This document shows positions 27,643 to 36,440 of a stretch of DNA of 64,000 bases, in pieces (position 1 is the first letter of the stretch; each line of letters starts with the position of its first letter). The position numbers were made by a program, and so were the translations under genes. The notes beneath the pieces are model-generated. The model was not told the DNA's origin and did not search any database. It worked only from the letters and a program-made list of their open reading frames with translations. This DNA comes from Rhizobium mesoamericanum STM3625. GTDB lineage: Bacteria; Pseudomonadota; Alphaproteobacteria; Rhizobiales; Rhizobiaceae. The stretch lies in contig NZ_HF536772.1 in assembly GCF_000312665.1 (NCBI RefSeq), forward strand, positions 2,973,380 to 3,037,379, written 5' to 3'.

Positions 27643-27996
27643 ATGGCTGCAGCAACGAACGACCGACGCATCGACTACGTCGAATTCAACGTTGGCAATA
27701 TAGAAGCCTCCAAGGCATTCTACCGTAAGGCCTTTGGCTGGTCCTTTACCGACTACGGCCCCCAATACTGCGAATTCGATGACGGGCGGCTCAAGGGCGG
27801 CTTTACGACATTGGGCACTCCGCGTCCGGGCGGCCCCCTCGTCATCCTCTATGCGGACGATCTTGAAACCGCTCTGTCAAGCGTGGAACGTGCCGGCGGA
27901 ACAATAGTGAAACCCATCACCGGGTTCCCCGGCGGACGCCGGTTTCACTTCACAGATCCGGACGGGTATGAGCTCGCCGTCTGGACGAAGAATTGA
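27643..27996 (+). CDS. VOC (glyoxalase/bleomycin resistance) family protein
   Basis: The 117-residue protein has two beta-alpha-beta-beta-beta modules: RIDYVEFNVGNIEASKAFYRKAFGW at the N-terminus and GRRFHFTDPDGYELAVW at the C-terminus, the latter holding the usual metal-ligand or substrate-contact Glu. GGAGG precedes the start. The function may be detoxification of a small electrophile; the substrate is unknown. Its stop codon directly abuts the stop codon of the PAS protein gene on the other strand. Confidence 0.88.
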   Translation: MAAATNDRRIDYVEFNVGNIEASKAFYRKAFGWSFTDYGPQYCEFDDGRLKGGFTTLGTPRPGGPLVILYADDLETALSSVERAGGTIVKPITGFPGGRRFHFTDPDGYELAVWTKN

Positions 27997-28716
27997 TCAT
28001 GCGGCGACGGTCGACGCTTTCGCTCCCGTGCACGGCAAGATGATCAGCGCCCCGATCACACTTCCTGAGGAATCGCGCAACGGCGACATGCGGCAGCGAA
28101 CCGTCTCAATGGTGTCGCCGTCGCTGCGCTCGTAAGCGTAGTCGCTCCCGCGCCCGGCAAAACAAGCGTCGAGCCTTGCCTTCACGCGCTCATGAAAGCG
28201 CTTTTCGCCAATAAACTCGATCAGGTGACGACCGATCATGTCGATCGGCTTCCGGCCGAGATAGGTCGAGTTGAGCGTATTGGAATAGAGATAGCGATAG
28301 TCCCTCGTCAGCACCGCAACACGGTCCGGCATAGCGTCCAGGATTGCAGCGTTCAGGAAGTTGCCGTTATCGACGTTCGGCATGAACGAAATTGGATCAG
28401 CAACAGGCCGCCGCTCGATCGGCAGCATCCTCCAGCGGGGCGTGGCCCCGCCGAAGTATTTTTGCAAGAGTTCCGAAAGCAGCGCGACATACCTGCGCAC
28501 GGACTCGCTGTCCTCGGCATACTGGTCGATAAGGCAGCTGACGAATTCGAGCTGCAGATGGACCTCGAGAATGCTCGTCGCAGGATGCGCAAGGATTGCG
28601 TCGACAAGCGGCTCGATCGAGCAATCGAGTGTACTTACGCGCTCGTCGTCGCCCGCAGCGATTGCAGCGTCGATCTGCGAACAGCACAACGAAAACGCCC
28701 GAAAAAGCCCCAGCAA
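27997..28716 (-). CDS. PAS domain protein without output domain (TTG start)
   Basis: The 239-residue protein has an N-terminal helical region (about 1-110, unfamiliar) and a C-terminal PAS domain (about 122-230: AILDAMPDRVAVLTRDYRYLYSN, GRHLIEFIGEKRFHERVKARLDACF, VRCRMSPLRDSSGSVIGALIIL). No kinase, cyclase or DNA-binding domain follows, so it must signal through a partner. The TTG at 28716 was chosen as start because a strong GGAGG lies five bases upstream, and no ATG near it fits. The signal sensed is not evident. Confidence 0.8.
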   Translation of the reverse strand: MLGLFRAFSLCCSQIDAAIAAGDDERVSTLDCSIEPLVDAILAHPATSILEVHLQLEFVSCLIDQYAEDSESVRRYVALLSELLQKYFGGATPRWRMLPIERRPVADPISFMPNVDNGNFLNAAILDAMPDRVAVLTRDYRYLYSNTLNSTYLGRKPIDMIGRHLIEFIGEKRFHERVKARLDACFAGRGSDYAYERSDGDTIETVRCRMSPLRDSSGSVIGALIILPCTGAKASTVAA

Positions 28717-28900
28717 GACACCTCCAAATGCATTCCGTTACGAATGAGACTGAGATCGGCCGAGCGTTGCCTTTTGGAAGTTGAAACCATCAGCGCCCGA
28801 CTACTCGCCTTGATGGTAACAAGTAACATGATGCACGTTCACATTCAATGAACAGATGCCTGTGTTTTTCAATGACAAGATGTAGGGATTACGGCGGTGT

Positions 28901-29836
28901 TTACTTCAGCACGTTGTGCTTTATCGTCCAGCGGTCGTGATACCAGAGCCATTGCTCCGGATATTCCCGCACCCAGCTTTCCACCTTGTCGTTGAGGAGC
29001 TGCGCCGTTGCGACCATGTCGAGATTGCCCTTGGCATCCCGAGGCATTTCAAGCTTCGGCTCGATTTCCAGCCGATAGCGATTTCCAGGCAGCCGGATGC
29101 AGCGCGCCGGATAGACGTCACAGTTGAATTGGCGGACGAGCTTGCCAAGCAGCGGATTGGTCTTGACGTCAAGCCCGAAGAACTTGGTGTTTAGTCCCCT
29201 GCCGAACTTCTGGTCGACCAGCACGCCAACGCCCTGCCTGGCCTCCAACTGCCGCGCCAACGCAAAAGACGACCCGGCGTGAGACGGCACCAGCTTGCCC
29301 ATTCGGGCGCTGCGAAAATCGAAGACTTTCTGCGCAACATAGGGGTTGTTCGGCGGGCGGAAGAGGACGGAGACATGTAGGCCGAAAGCTGCGCCAGCCA
29401 CCGGCAACAGTTCAAAGTTACCCGTATGCCCGGTGAAAACAATAAACGGACGCGGATTCTCGAGCAGATCGATGAAGATCGGTATCCCGGAGACTTCAAC
29501 GCGGCCCGGTTCCTTACGATAATAATCGAAATCGAACAGTCGATCGAGGAACACATACTCAGCAGCAAGCCGACCCATATTGCCCCAGCTTGCGAGGGCA
29601 ATCTCCTCAATCTCCGCCTCGCTCTTTTCGGGAAAGGCATTGCGCAGATTGGTTCGCATCAAACGATGTCGCTTCGTGCGCGGGCCGAGCTTGCGCGTCA
29701 GCCGATCCGCAAAATTGATCGCACCGTCGGCCGGAAACAGCTTCAGGAAGTTCAGGAAACCGAACATCGCCTGGGCGATCAACCACTGGCGAAAGTGGAT
29801 GAGGGCCAGCACGATTTTAGTGATGAAGAGCTTCAA
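28901..29836 (-). CDS. lpxXL: Lipid A very-long-chain acyltransferase LpxXL
   Basis: This LpxL/HtrB-family acyltransferase transfers the C28 acyl chain from AcpXL to lipid A. The 311-residue protein has an N-terminal membrane anchor and the HX4D/E-type motif in IVFTGHTGNFELLPVAG, then LFRPPNNPYVAQKVFDFRSARMG and VGVLVDQKFGRG. The frame is open far into adh, but the TTG at 29836, two bases beyond the adh stop, gives KLFITKIVLALIHFRQWL, the normal family start; the ribosome site is weak, so translation may be coupled to adh. It is the last gene of the acpXL operon. Confidence 0.92.
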   Translation of the reverse strand: MKLFITKIVLALIHFRQWLIAQAMFGFLNFLKLFPADGAINFADRLTRKLGPRTKRHRLMRTNLRNAFPEKSEAEIEEIALASWGNMGRLAAEYVFLDRLFDFDYYRKEPGRVEVSGIPIFIDLLENPRPFIVFTGHTGNFELLPVAGAAFGLHVSVLFRPPNNPYVAQKVFDFRSARMGKLVPSHAGSSFALARQLEARQGVGVLVDQKFGRGLNTKFFGLDVKTNPLLGKLVRQFNCDVYPARCIRLPGNRYRLEIEPKLEMPRDAKGNLDMVATAQLLNDKVESWVREYPEQWLWYHDRWTIKHNVLK

Positions 29837-29840
29837 GGGC

Positions 29841-30869
29841 TCAATCCATCTTGAGGATGATCTTGCCGAAGATCTGCCGCGATTCCATCCGCTCCAATGC
29901 GCGGTCGATATCATCGAAGCCAACTTCAGTGTCGATGACGGGATGGACCAGTCCGCGCCCCATCTTCTGCATGGCGTTTGCCATGTTCTCCATGCGACAG
30001 CCGAACGAGCCGAGCAGCTTCAGCTGTTGCTGGAAGAGCATCATAAGGTTCATGTCGGTGGAGACGCCGGACGTCGACCCACAGGTGACGAGACGACCGC
30101 CACGCTTCATCGACAGCATGGAGCCTGCCCATGTATCCTTTCCGACGTGCTCGAAGACAACGTCGACGCCCTTTTTCCTGGTGAGCTTGCGGACAACACC
30201 CTCGAATCGGTCGGTGCGGTAATTGATGACGTGATCTGCACCGAGCGCCCTGGCCTTCTCGATCTTGTCATCAGAGCCAACAGTGGTGATGACGGTGCAG
30301 CCAATCTTCTTGGCAAGCTGGATCGCCGCCGTACCGATGCCGGAGCCGCCTGCGTGCACGAGGATCGTTTCCCCCGGCTCCAGCTTGGCGTTGTCGAACA
30401 GCATATGCTCGACGGTCCCGAAGGTTACCGGAGCGAGCGCGGCGCCAACGGCATCTACGCCCGGAGGAGCGGAAACCAGCAGACGCGCCGGCAGGTTCAC
30501 CTTCTCCTGAGCGAAACCGTCAAGGTGGAAGCCGTGAACGCCCGAAACATGCTCACAGAGATTGTCACGTCCTTCGCGGCAAGGGCGGCAGAGGCCGCAA
30601 GTGCGTGCGCCGTAGATCGACACCAGCTGGCCAGGCAGGACATTGGCAACGCCCGGCCCGATCGTTTCGACAACGCCGGCGGCTTCTGCACCGATAACCA
30701 GCGGCATCTTGCGCTTCGCAAACGCCATGCCCCGCCAGCCCCAGACGTCGATGTGGTTGAGAGCGACTGCCTTTACGCGCAGTGTAACCTCACCCGGGCC
30801 GGGAGCGTCCGGTTCCGGAAGGTCGGTGATCTCAAGCTTGCGATCGTCAATCAGTTGCAAAGCACGCAT
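29841..30869 (-). CDS. Zinc-type alcohol dehydrogenase of the acpXL cluster
   Basis: The 342-residue medium-chain dehydrogenase/reductase lies between fabF1 and lpxXL. The structural zinc Cys cluster is CGLCRPCREGRDNLC, the GroES-like N-terminus has VIGAEAAGVVETIGPGV, and the NAD(P)-binding motif is HAGGSGIGTAAIQLAKK. In this conserved rhizobial cluster the dehydrogenase (often named adh2XL) is thought to help make or reduce the 27-hydroxyoctacosanoyl chain; the exact reaction is not proven from sequence. Confidence 0.9.
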   Translation of the reverse strand: MRALQLIDDRKLEITDLPEPDAPGPGEVTLRVKAVALNHIDVWGWRGMAFAKRKMPLVIGAEAAGVVETIGPGVANVLPGQLVSIYGARTCGLCRPCREGRDNLCEHVSGVHGFHLDGFAQEKVNLPARLLVSAPPGVDAVGAALAPVTFGTVEHMLFDNAKLEPGETILVHAGGSGIGTAAIQLAKKIGCTVITTVGSDDKIEKARALGADHVINYRTDRFEGVVRKLTRKKGVDVVFEHVGKDTWAGSMLSMKRGGRLVTCGSTSGVSTDMNLMMLFQQQLKLLGSFGCRMENMANAMQKMGRGLVHPVIDTEVGFDDIDRALERMESRQIFGKIILKMD

Positions 30870-30923
30870 GGCAAAGTCCTTCGCCTCGAAGGCGTTCTAT
30901 CTCGATGTTTTGTCGGGAACCGA

Positions 30924-32210
30924 TTAAGCCGGTTCGAGCGCCATGACAAGGCTGGCATTCTGCCCGCCGAAGCCGAAGGAGTTGGAAAGCACGGCGCTGA
31001 CCTGGCTCTCGCGCTTCTTGTTCGGCACCACGTCGATAACGATCGATGGATCGGGATTGGTGTAGTTGATCGTCGGCGGCAGCGTGCCTGTGAGCATGGT
31101 CTGCAGCGAAAATACCGCTTCCACTGCCCCTGCCGCCGTCAGCGTGTGGCCGATCATGGACTTGTTCGACGACAACGGAATGGATGCCATCCGCTCGCCG
31201 AAGACAGCCAGCATCGACGCATATTCCATCTTGTCGTTCTCAGGCGTGGAGGTGCCGTGGGCGTTGATATAGCCGATATCGCCCTCGCCCATGCCGGCAT
31301 CGGCAAGTGCCGCGCGGATCGTGGCGATCGCCGGTCCGCCATCAGGAGAGGAGCGGGTACGATGGAAGGAGTCGGCCTTTTCACCAGCGCCCTTCATGAT
31401 GCCGAGAACCTTCGCGCCACGCGCGACAGCCGCCTCGAGCGATTCCAACACCAGGGTCGCGGCACCTTCGGCGATGACGAACCCATCGCGATCCTTGCTG
31501 AACGGCTTCGAGGCCTTGGTCGGCGGATCGTTCTGAGTGGAAAGGGCCGAAAGCAGCGAGAAGCGGATCAGTGCCTCTGCACTTACCGAACCGTCAGTCG
31601 CAACAGCCAGCGCCCGCGATGTGCGGCCCTGCCGAATTGCTTCGATGCCGAGCTGTATCGCAGTTGCGCCGGACGCGCAGGCCGTCGATAGCGTCACCGG
31701 CAGGCCACGCGTGCCGAAGCGATCGGCAAGGCGCTCGGAAATCGCACCGAACAGCGATGCTTCATGGAATGCAGCGTCGGGACGCTGGCGCATGGCAGCC
31801 AGGAACCGGTCGTAGGCATCTCCAGCGTGGTCGGCCGGCGGCGAACGATCGGCCAGATCGAAGCGCGCACTCCATTCCGGCTCGATCGGTGGCGCAGCCA
31901 GGAACAGCGGACCGTCGAAATCGCCACTGATACCAGCATCGGCAAGCGCTTCAATTGTCGTCTCCCGCGCGAACGCATAGGAGCGCTCGACGGCGTTGGC
32001 GACCGGAATATCGATGAAGTCAACTGTACCGGCAATACGCGTCGAAAGGCCTTCCGTCGGAAACCGTTCGATCGCATGAATGCCAGAGGTTCCGGCGGTA
32101 AGTGCCGACCAGTTGTCCTTAAGGCCCTGCCCCAGTGACGTGATGATACCCACACCTGTCACTGCGACGATCGGACGGCCGAGATGATCCTTGTAAGCCG
32201 AATCTTTCAT
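30924..32210 (-). CDS. 3-oxoacyl-ACP synthase FabF1 (very-long-chain fatty acid elongation)
   Basis: The 428-residue beta-ketoacyl synthase extends acyl chains on AcpXL. The catalytic Cys is in TLSTACASGATAIQ (near residue 178), and both His residues are present in NAHGTSTPEND and SMIGHTLTAAG, so it should be fully active. The start at 32210 follows GAGGGGTG. It lies 11 bases after the fabF2 stop, with which it probably forms a heterodimer (active/inactive pair). Usual name fabF1XL. Confidence 0.93.
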   Translation of the reverse strand: MKDSAYKDHLGRPIVAVTGVGIITSLGQGLKDNWSALTAGTSGIHAIERFPTEGLSTRIAGTVDFIDIPVANAVERSYAFARETTIEALADAGISGDFDGPLFLAAPPIEPEWSARFDLADRSPPADHAGDAYDRFLAAMRQRPDAAFHEASLFGAISERLADRFGTRGLPVTLSTACASGATAIQLGIEAIRQGRTSRALAVATDGSVSAEALIRFSLLSALSTQNDPPTKASKPFSKDRDGFVIAEGAATLVLESLEAAVARGAKVLGIMKGAGEKADSFHRTRSSPDGGPAIATIRAALADAGMGEGDIGYINAHGTSTPENDKMEYASMLAVFGERMASIPLSSNKSMIGHTLTAAGAVEAVFSLQTMLTGTLPPTINYTNPDPSIVIDVVPNKKRESQVSAVLSNSFGFGGQNASLVMALEPA

Positions 32211-32221
32211 TTGCACACCCC

Positions 32222-33418
32222 TCACGCTTCCGCGGAAAGAACCGCGACGCCTTCGCCGCGCTGATGACCGACTGTTGTAACGATAGCTGCCTTGGTCGCA
32301 GCAGCCATCGGCTTCTCGTTTGCCGGATCAAAAACCGGAACCTTCGCCTGGCTGTCGACGGACAATGCCGCAAGCGCCAGGCCGAGCGTGAAATGCGCCT
32401 CAAGGCCGTGGCCAGTGACACCACCGAAACCGCGGATAGCTGCACCCGGCAGGTGATTTTCTAGAACTGCCTTCTCTCGCCCGGCGAGATCAGGAATACC
32501 CGTCGAGCCGGAGAAAATCGCAGTACTTTCCGACGGAAGGTCGGACGCAGTTTCCAGCAATCGCTCCAGACGCTTCTCGAGCTTGCCGGGGTCGCGACTG
32601 CCGCGATCGCCTTCAATAGAGGTTATCGACGCATAAATATGCGCGCCGCGTGCTTGCGCATGCGCGCGCGATTCAAGAACAAGAAACGCGCCGAGCGAGC
32701 CGGAGATGACGCCGCCGTTGTCGCGCGACCATAGGGGCTGCCATTCCTCGCGGCTGTAAACGTTGATGGCTTCGAACAAGAGAACCATGTCCAGGCGCTC
32801 GGCTGAATAGGCTCCGCCCACCAAGGCATGCGTCGATTCGCCCGACTTGATGCGATGGAAAGCCGTCTCGACAGAGGAAATGCCGGCCGATTCCTCGCCC
32901 ATGAAGGTTCGTGATGAGCCGGTGACTTTGTGAACGATGGAAATGTTGCCGGCAAGCAGATTGGACAGCTGCGCCAAGAAGAGCGTCGGTCGCAGCTCCG
33001 TCGTCAGTTTCTCGTTCAGGAGAACTTCACGGTCATTGCGTTTCAGGCCTTCGTCGACAATCAGCGTATCGACATTGATGTCACGCTCGCCGCCACCGGC
33101 CGCGACGATCATGTCCATCGTACCGCAGGCTTCGGCATCGTCCTTGAAGCCGGCATCGTCGAGCGCGAGGCCAGCTGCGAAAACACCGATGCGCTGCCAG
33201 TTCTCCATCTGCCGCTGGTCACCGCGCTTGGTGATCTGCTGTGACCAGTCGATCTCCGGAAGCGGGTGGACGGGATAAGGCTTGAATTTTTCAAGCTCGA
33301 CAATCGTCGGCGGGGCGGCCTCGGCGTTGAGCAGCGCGATGTGCGGCTCTTTGCCAACGCCCTGGCAGGTCACAATACCGACGCCCGTGATCACCACATC
33401 ATTCTGAGCCTTGCTCAT
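32222..33418 (-). CDS. Ketosynthase homologue FabF2 lacking catalytic residues
   Basis: The 398-residue protein has the ketosynthase fold (VVITGVGIVTCQGVG; ALVGGAYSAERLDMV; SGSLGAFLVLESRAHA). At the position of the catalytic Cys it reads SSRTFMGEESAGISS (near 175) and the first catalytic His motif (HGTST) is replaced by GSTGIPD; only VTGHGLEAH keeps the second His. It therefore cannot condense by itself and resembles the chain-length-factor subunit of type II polyketide synthases. It overlaps fabZ by 4 bases and is followed by the active fabF1. Usual name fabF2XL. Confidence 0.92.
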   Translation of the reverse strand: MSKAQNDVVITGVGIVTCQGVGKEPHIALLNAEAAPPTIVELEKFKPYPVHPLPEIDWSQQITKRGDQRQMENWQRIGVFAAGLALDDAGFKDDAEACGTMDMIVAAGGGERDINVDTLIVDEGLKRNDREVLLNEKLTTELRPTLFLAQLSNLLAGNISIVHKVTGSSRTFMGEESAGISSVETAFHRIKSGESTHALVGGAYSAERLDMVLLFEAINVYSREEWQPLWSRDNGGVISGSLGAFLVLESRAHAQARGAHIYASITSIEGDRGSRDPGKLEKRLERLLETASDLPSESTAIFSGSTGIPDLAGREKAVLENHLPGAAIRGFGGVTGHGLEAHFTLGLALAALSVDSQAKVPVFDPANEKPMAAATKAAIVTTVGHQRGEGVAVLSAEA

Positions 33419-33897
33419 CCATTCACTCCCTGCGCAGCGATCGCATTCATCAGGCCAACCTCACCGGCTCGCTTCTTGACGATATCTCCGAGCGGAACCT
33501 CGTTGAAGGGCATGGTCCGCAGCTTCAGCTGCGCATCGCAAACCTTCTTGCCGCCGCTTGTGATTTTCGCCTTGGTTACAGCAAATCCCGAGCCGTCGTG
33601 CTCGAGGAACGCCTCAATATCCAGCACCGCCTCCGGTTCGACGAAGGTGCGCATCTTGGCGCCGTCGACGGACATCAGGAAAGGCATTGCAGCAAAATCG
33701 GTGGCCGCCAGCACAAGCATACCAGATGCCTGCGCCATCGTTTCGATCAGCAGTACGCCCGGAACCAGGGGCATGCCGGGAAAATGACCTTCGAATACCG
33801 GGCTCTTCGCTGGCACGACAGAGCGTGCCTTGAGCGTTCCCTTCTGAAGGTCGACCGCCTCGATGCGGTCAATCATCTGGAAGTATTCCAGTAGCAT
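33415..33897 (-). CDS. 3-hydroxyacyl-ACP dehydratase FabZ of the acpXL cluster
   Basis: The 160-residue hot-dog-fold protein dehydrates 3-hydroxyacyl-AcpXL. The catalytic His is in VFEGHFPGMPLVPGV and the Glu in LLIETMAQASGM. The start at 33897 was chosen because GGAGGATT lies just upstream; the frame continues eight codons further. It overlaps fabF2 by ATGA, indicating coupled translation. Usual name fabZXL. Confidence 0.92.
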   Translation of the reverse strand: MLLEYFQMIDRIEAVDLQKGTLKARSVVPAKSPVFEGHFPGMPLVPGVLLIETMAQASGMLVLAATDFAAMPFLMSVDGAKMRTFVEPEAVLDIEAFLEHDGSGFAVTKAKITSGGKKVCDAQLKLRTMPFNEVPLGDIVKKRAGEVGLMNAIAAQGVNG

Positions 33898-34012
33898 CGA
33901 ATCCTCCGGCCACAAGGACACCTTGCCCTGCGGCTAGGCCTACTTAGGAACAAAACCGCCCGGCCGCCATGGTTAACGGCGGCAGGGCGGGAGAAAAAGA
34001 TGACGGTGCCGA

Positions 34013-34291
34013 TCAGGCCTTGGCGGCGCGCAGTTCGTCGATCTTGGCACAGAGGTTCTTCAGCACGAAATACTCTTCCGTGGAAACCTTGCCTTCGTTG
34101 ACTTCCTGCGTCCACTTCTCGAGCGGGATCTTGATGCCGAATTCCTTGTCGATCGCAAAAACGATATCGAGGAAGTCGAGGCTGTCGATACCGAGGTCGT
34201 CGATCGTATGGCTCTCCGGCTTGATCGTATCGCGATCGATCTCGCTGGTTTCTGCAATGATGTCGGCAACTTTATCGAATGTAGCGGTCAC
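34013..34291 (-). CDS. acpXL: Specialised acyl carrier protein AcpXL
   Basis: This 92-residue carrier protein holds the very-long-chain fatty acid for lipid A. The phosphopantetheine Ser is in [17 protein letters not shown]. It is longer than the housekeeping ACP and ends in a Lys/Ala-rich helix ([12 protein letters not shown]) seen in AcpXL proteins. AAGGGCGTGA precedes the start. It is the first gene of the six-gene operon and lies about 115 bases upstream of fabZ. Confidence 0.96.
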   Translation of the reverse strand: MTATFDKVADIIAETSEIDRDTIKPESHTIDDLGIDSLDFLDIVFAIDKEFGIKIPLEKWTQEVNEGKVSTEEYFVLKNLCAKIDELRAAKA

Positions 34292-34461
34292 GCCCTTACC
34301 TCTTGAAATGACGAGTTAACCCTCCTCATAGGCAAAACCATTTCAAAAAGCCAATGCTTTCCTCCCTCTCGGCACGCAATTTGCAGGACGAGTGTTGCTC
34401 AAACAGCAAAGCAGAACGAGCCTTTTGCAAACGCGTCCTCGCAAAAGCGGTCTGTTGGAAC

Positions 34462-35442
34462 CTAGAGCAGGACCAGGAAAAGAACCAGCGCGGTCACCGC
34501 AAGGATCGAGCAGCTGGCATAAAAGACCGAGACCCCGTCTTCGATATCAACCACAGTCGCCGTCTCGCGCCCGCCGCCGTTGATCATCGGCTCCATGACG
34601 ACGATCCCGGAATAAACGCGCGGCCCAGCAAGCTGCACATTCAACGCCCCAGCCATCGCTGCCTCTGGCCGCCCGGAATTCGGCGAGCGATGCAACCCGC
34701 CGTCGCGGGCGGCAACGCGCAACGCCTCCTTAAAAGCAGCGCGCCCTCGACGCAGCCAGGCTCCGGCAGCGATCAAAAGAATCGAAAGCCGTGCTGCCGG
34801 CCAGTTCGCGACGTCATCCAGGCGTGCAGCCGCCCAGCCGAAGTCGGCATACTTGTCGGACTTGTGGCCGATCATCGAATCCGCCGTGTTCAGCATCTTG
34901 TAGGCGAAGAGGCCGGGCAAGCCGAAAACAGCGTACCACAAAGCTGGAGCGACCACGCCATCGGAGAAATTCTCGGCCAGGCTCTCGATCGCCGCCCGGC
35001 AGACGGCCGGCTCATCGAGTGTTTCCGGATCACGCCCGACGATTCGAGAAACAGCCAGGCGGCCACCGCTGACGCCTCCGGTTTTCAGCCCGGCGGCAAC
35101 GGCCTCCACGTGATCGGCCAGGCTTTTCTGCGCCATGAAGACGGCAACGCAAATGACCTCCAGGAGGATTCCAGCCACGCCGAAAAGCGAAAAAAAACCA
35201 TGCAACACAAGACCGGCAAGGGCACTGACGAGCAAGAGAACCGTGATCGACCAGACGCCGTTGCGCCGGCGCTCGCGCTTGTGGAGGTCATCACGATTGA
35301 ACATCCGGTCGACACGCGAGATCGCGTTTCCAAACAGCACGACTGGATGCTGAAACCGCATCCAGAGCGCATCCGGATCACCGATGATTCGGTCCAGCAA
35401 GAGGGCGAGCACCAGCACGAGAAGGTTATGGTCGAGCATCAT
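34462..35442 (-). CDS. cobD: Adenosylcobinamide-phosphate synthase CobD (CbiB)
   Basis: This inner-membrane enzyme attaches (R)-1-aminopropan-2-ol or its phosphate to cobyric acid. The 326-residue protein has several transmembrane segments and the family motifs LLDRIIGDPDALWMRFQHPVV, ESLAENFSDGVVAPALWYAVFGLPG and KMLNTADSMIGHKSDKYADFG. The start at 35442 overlaps the cobC stop by ATGA. It ends the cobA-cobB-cobC-cobD run of overlapping genes. Confidence 0.93.
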   Translation of the reverse strand: MMLDHNLLVLVLALLLDRIIGDPDALWMRFQHPVVLFGNAISRVDRMFNRDDLHKRERRRNGVWSITVLLLVSALAGLVLHGFFSLFGVAGILLEVICVAVFMAQKSLADHVEAVAAGLKTGGVSGGRLAVSRIVGRDPETLDEPAVCRAAIESLAENFSDGVVAPALWYAVFGLPGLFAYKMLNTADSMIGHKSDKYADFGWAAARLDDVANWPAARLSILLIAAGAWLRRGRAAFKEALRVAARDGGLHRSPNSGRPEAAMAGALNVQLAGPRVYSGIVVMEPMINGGGRETATVVDIEDGVSVFYASCSILAVTALVLFLVLL

Positions 35443-36440
35443 GATATATAACTCTGCAGCGCATTGGAAAGCCGGTGGTCGCCGGCCGCATCGGTGGCGA
35501 GGCCGAAGCGCAACCAACCGGGCTCGTAGTCGAATTTACGGACCAGAATGTGATGATGGCAAAGATGCCGGTGCAATTTTGCGGCCTGCTCATGGTCGAC
35601 GAGTGCGAACAGATCAGTCCCGCCGATGATGCGCAGACCGCCCTGCTCGAGCACTGTGCGTAGCGCGCCTGCCCTTTCGGAGAGTCGACGTTTTATCGGG
35701 CCAGGATCCGATGCGAAGAGGTCTGTTGCGATCGAAAGTGCCGGACCCGAAACTGCCCATGGCCCAAGCAGCTGTTCGACGCGCGTCATGACCGTCTGGG
35801 CGGCCACCACAAATCCTAGTCGCAATCCCGCCAGACCAAAGAACTTGCCAAAGGAACGTGTAATCAGGACGTTCGGCAGCTGTGAGGCAACGGGCACCAG
35901 GCTCAGCTCAGGGTATAGATCCCCGAAGGCTTCGTCCACGATGACCACCCCTCCTCTGGCCTTCATCTTTTCGCTGAAGGCAAAAAGCCGTGCTGGAGCA
36001 TAGGCACGACCGTCCGGGTTGTTTGGATTGACGATGACGACCACTGCGTGATCGGCTTTGACGGCATCGAGGTTGGCGACCAGATCAACCGAGCGGCCCG
36101 CCATCCTGAATGCGTGTTCATATTCGCCGTAAGTCGGCCCCAGAACCGCGACCCGGCCGGCAGCCTTGAAGAGCCGCGGCAAAAGCTGGATAACGGATTG
36201 CGTGCCCGGAACAGGCAGGGGGAGAATGTCGCCACTGCGATAATGGCTCTGCGCCGCCGCACGCGTTCGATCGATCAGATGCCTGTCGGGCAGGCGGTGC
36301 CAGGCGAAAGCTGGGATCTCGGGCAGCTGCACCGGGCACGGGTTGATCCCGGTCGAAAGATCGAGCCAATGCTCCAACTCGCCGCCATAGATCGCGGCCG
36401 CAGCCGTGATGCCGCCCCCATGAACGATCGGAGCGTTCAT
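35439..36440 (-). CDS. cobC: Threonine-phosphate decarboxylase-like aminotransferase CobC
   Basis: The 333-residue PLP enzyme is of the class I aminotransferase fold and supplies the aminopropanol(-phosphate) arm of cobalamin. The N-terminal HGGGITAAAAIYGGELEHWLDLSTGINP is diagnostic for CobC/CobD-type decarboxylases, VNPNNPDGR and IVDEAFGDLYPE are cofactor-contact segments, and the PLP Lys is in TRSFGKFFGLAGLRLGF. It overlaps cobB upstream and cobD downstream by 4 bases each. Confidence 0.93.
   Translation of the reverse strand: MNAPIVHGGGITAAAAIYGGELEHWLDLSTGINPCPVQLPEIPAFAWHRLPDRHLIDRTRAAAQSHYRSGDILPLPVPGTQSVIQLLPRLFKAAGRVAVLGPTYGEYEHAFRMAGRSVDLVANLDAVKADHAVVVIVNPNNPDGRAYAPARLFAFSEKMKARGGVVIVDEAFGDLYPELSLVPVASQLPNVLITRSFGKFFGLAGLRLGFVVAAQTVMTRVEQLLGPWAVSGPALSIATDLFASDPGPIKRRLSERAGALRTVLEQGGLRIIGGTDLFALVDHEQAAKLHRHLCHHHILVRKFDYEPGWLRFGLATDAAGDHRLSNALQSYIS

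Noticed and set aside
29580..31691. 703-codon plus-strand frame opposite lpxXL, adh and fabF1
   Set aside because: It runs antisense through three well-identified genes and has no family-like segments.
34422..34447. Inverted repeat CTTTTGC/GCAAAAG between cobD and acpXL as a terminator
   Set aside because: The arms are A/T-rich, the loop is 12 bases and no T-run follows on the minus strand.
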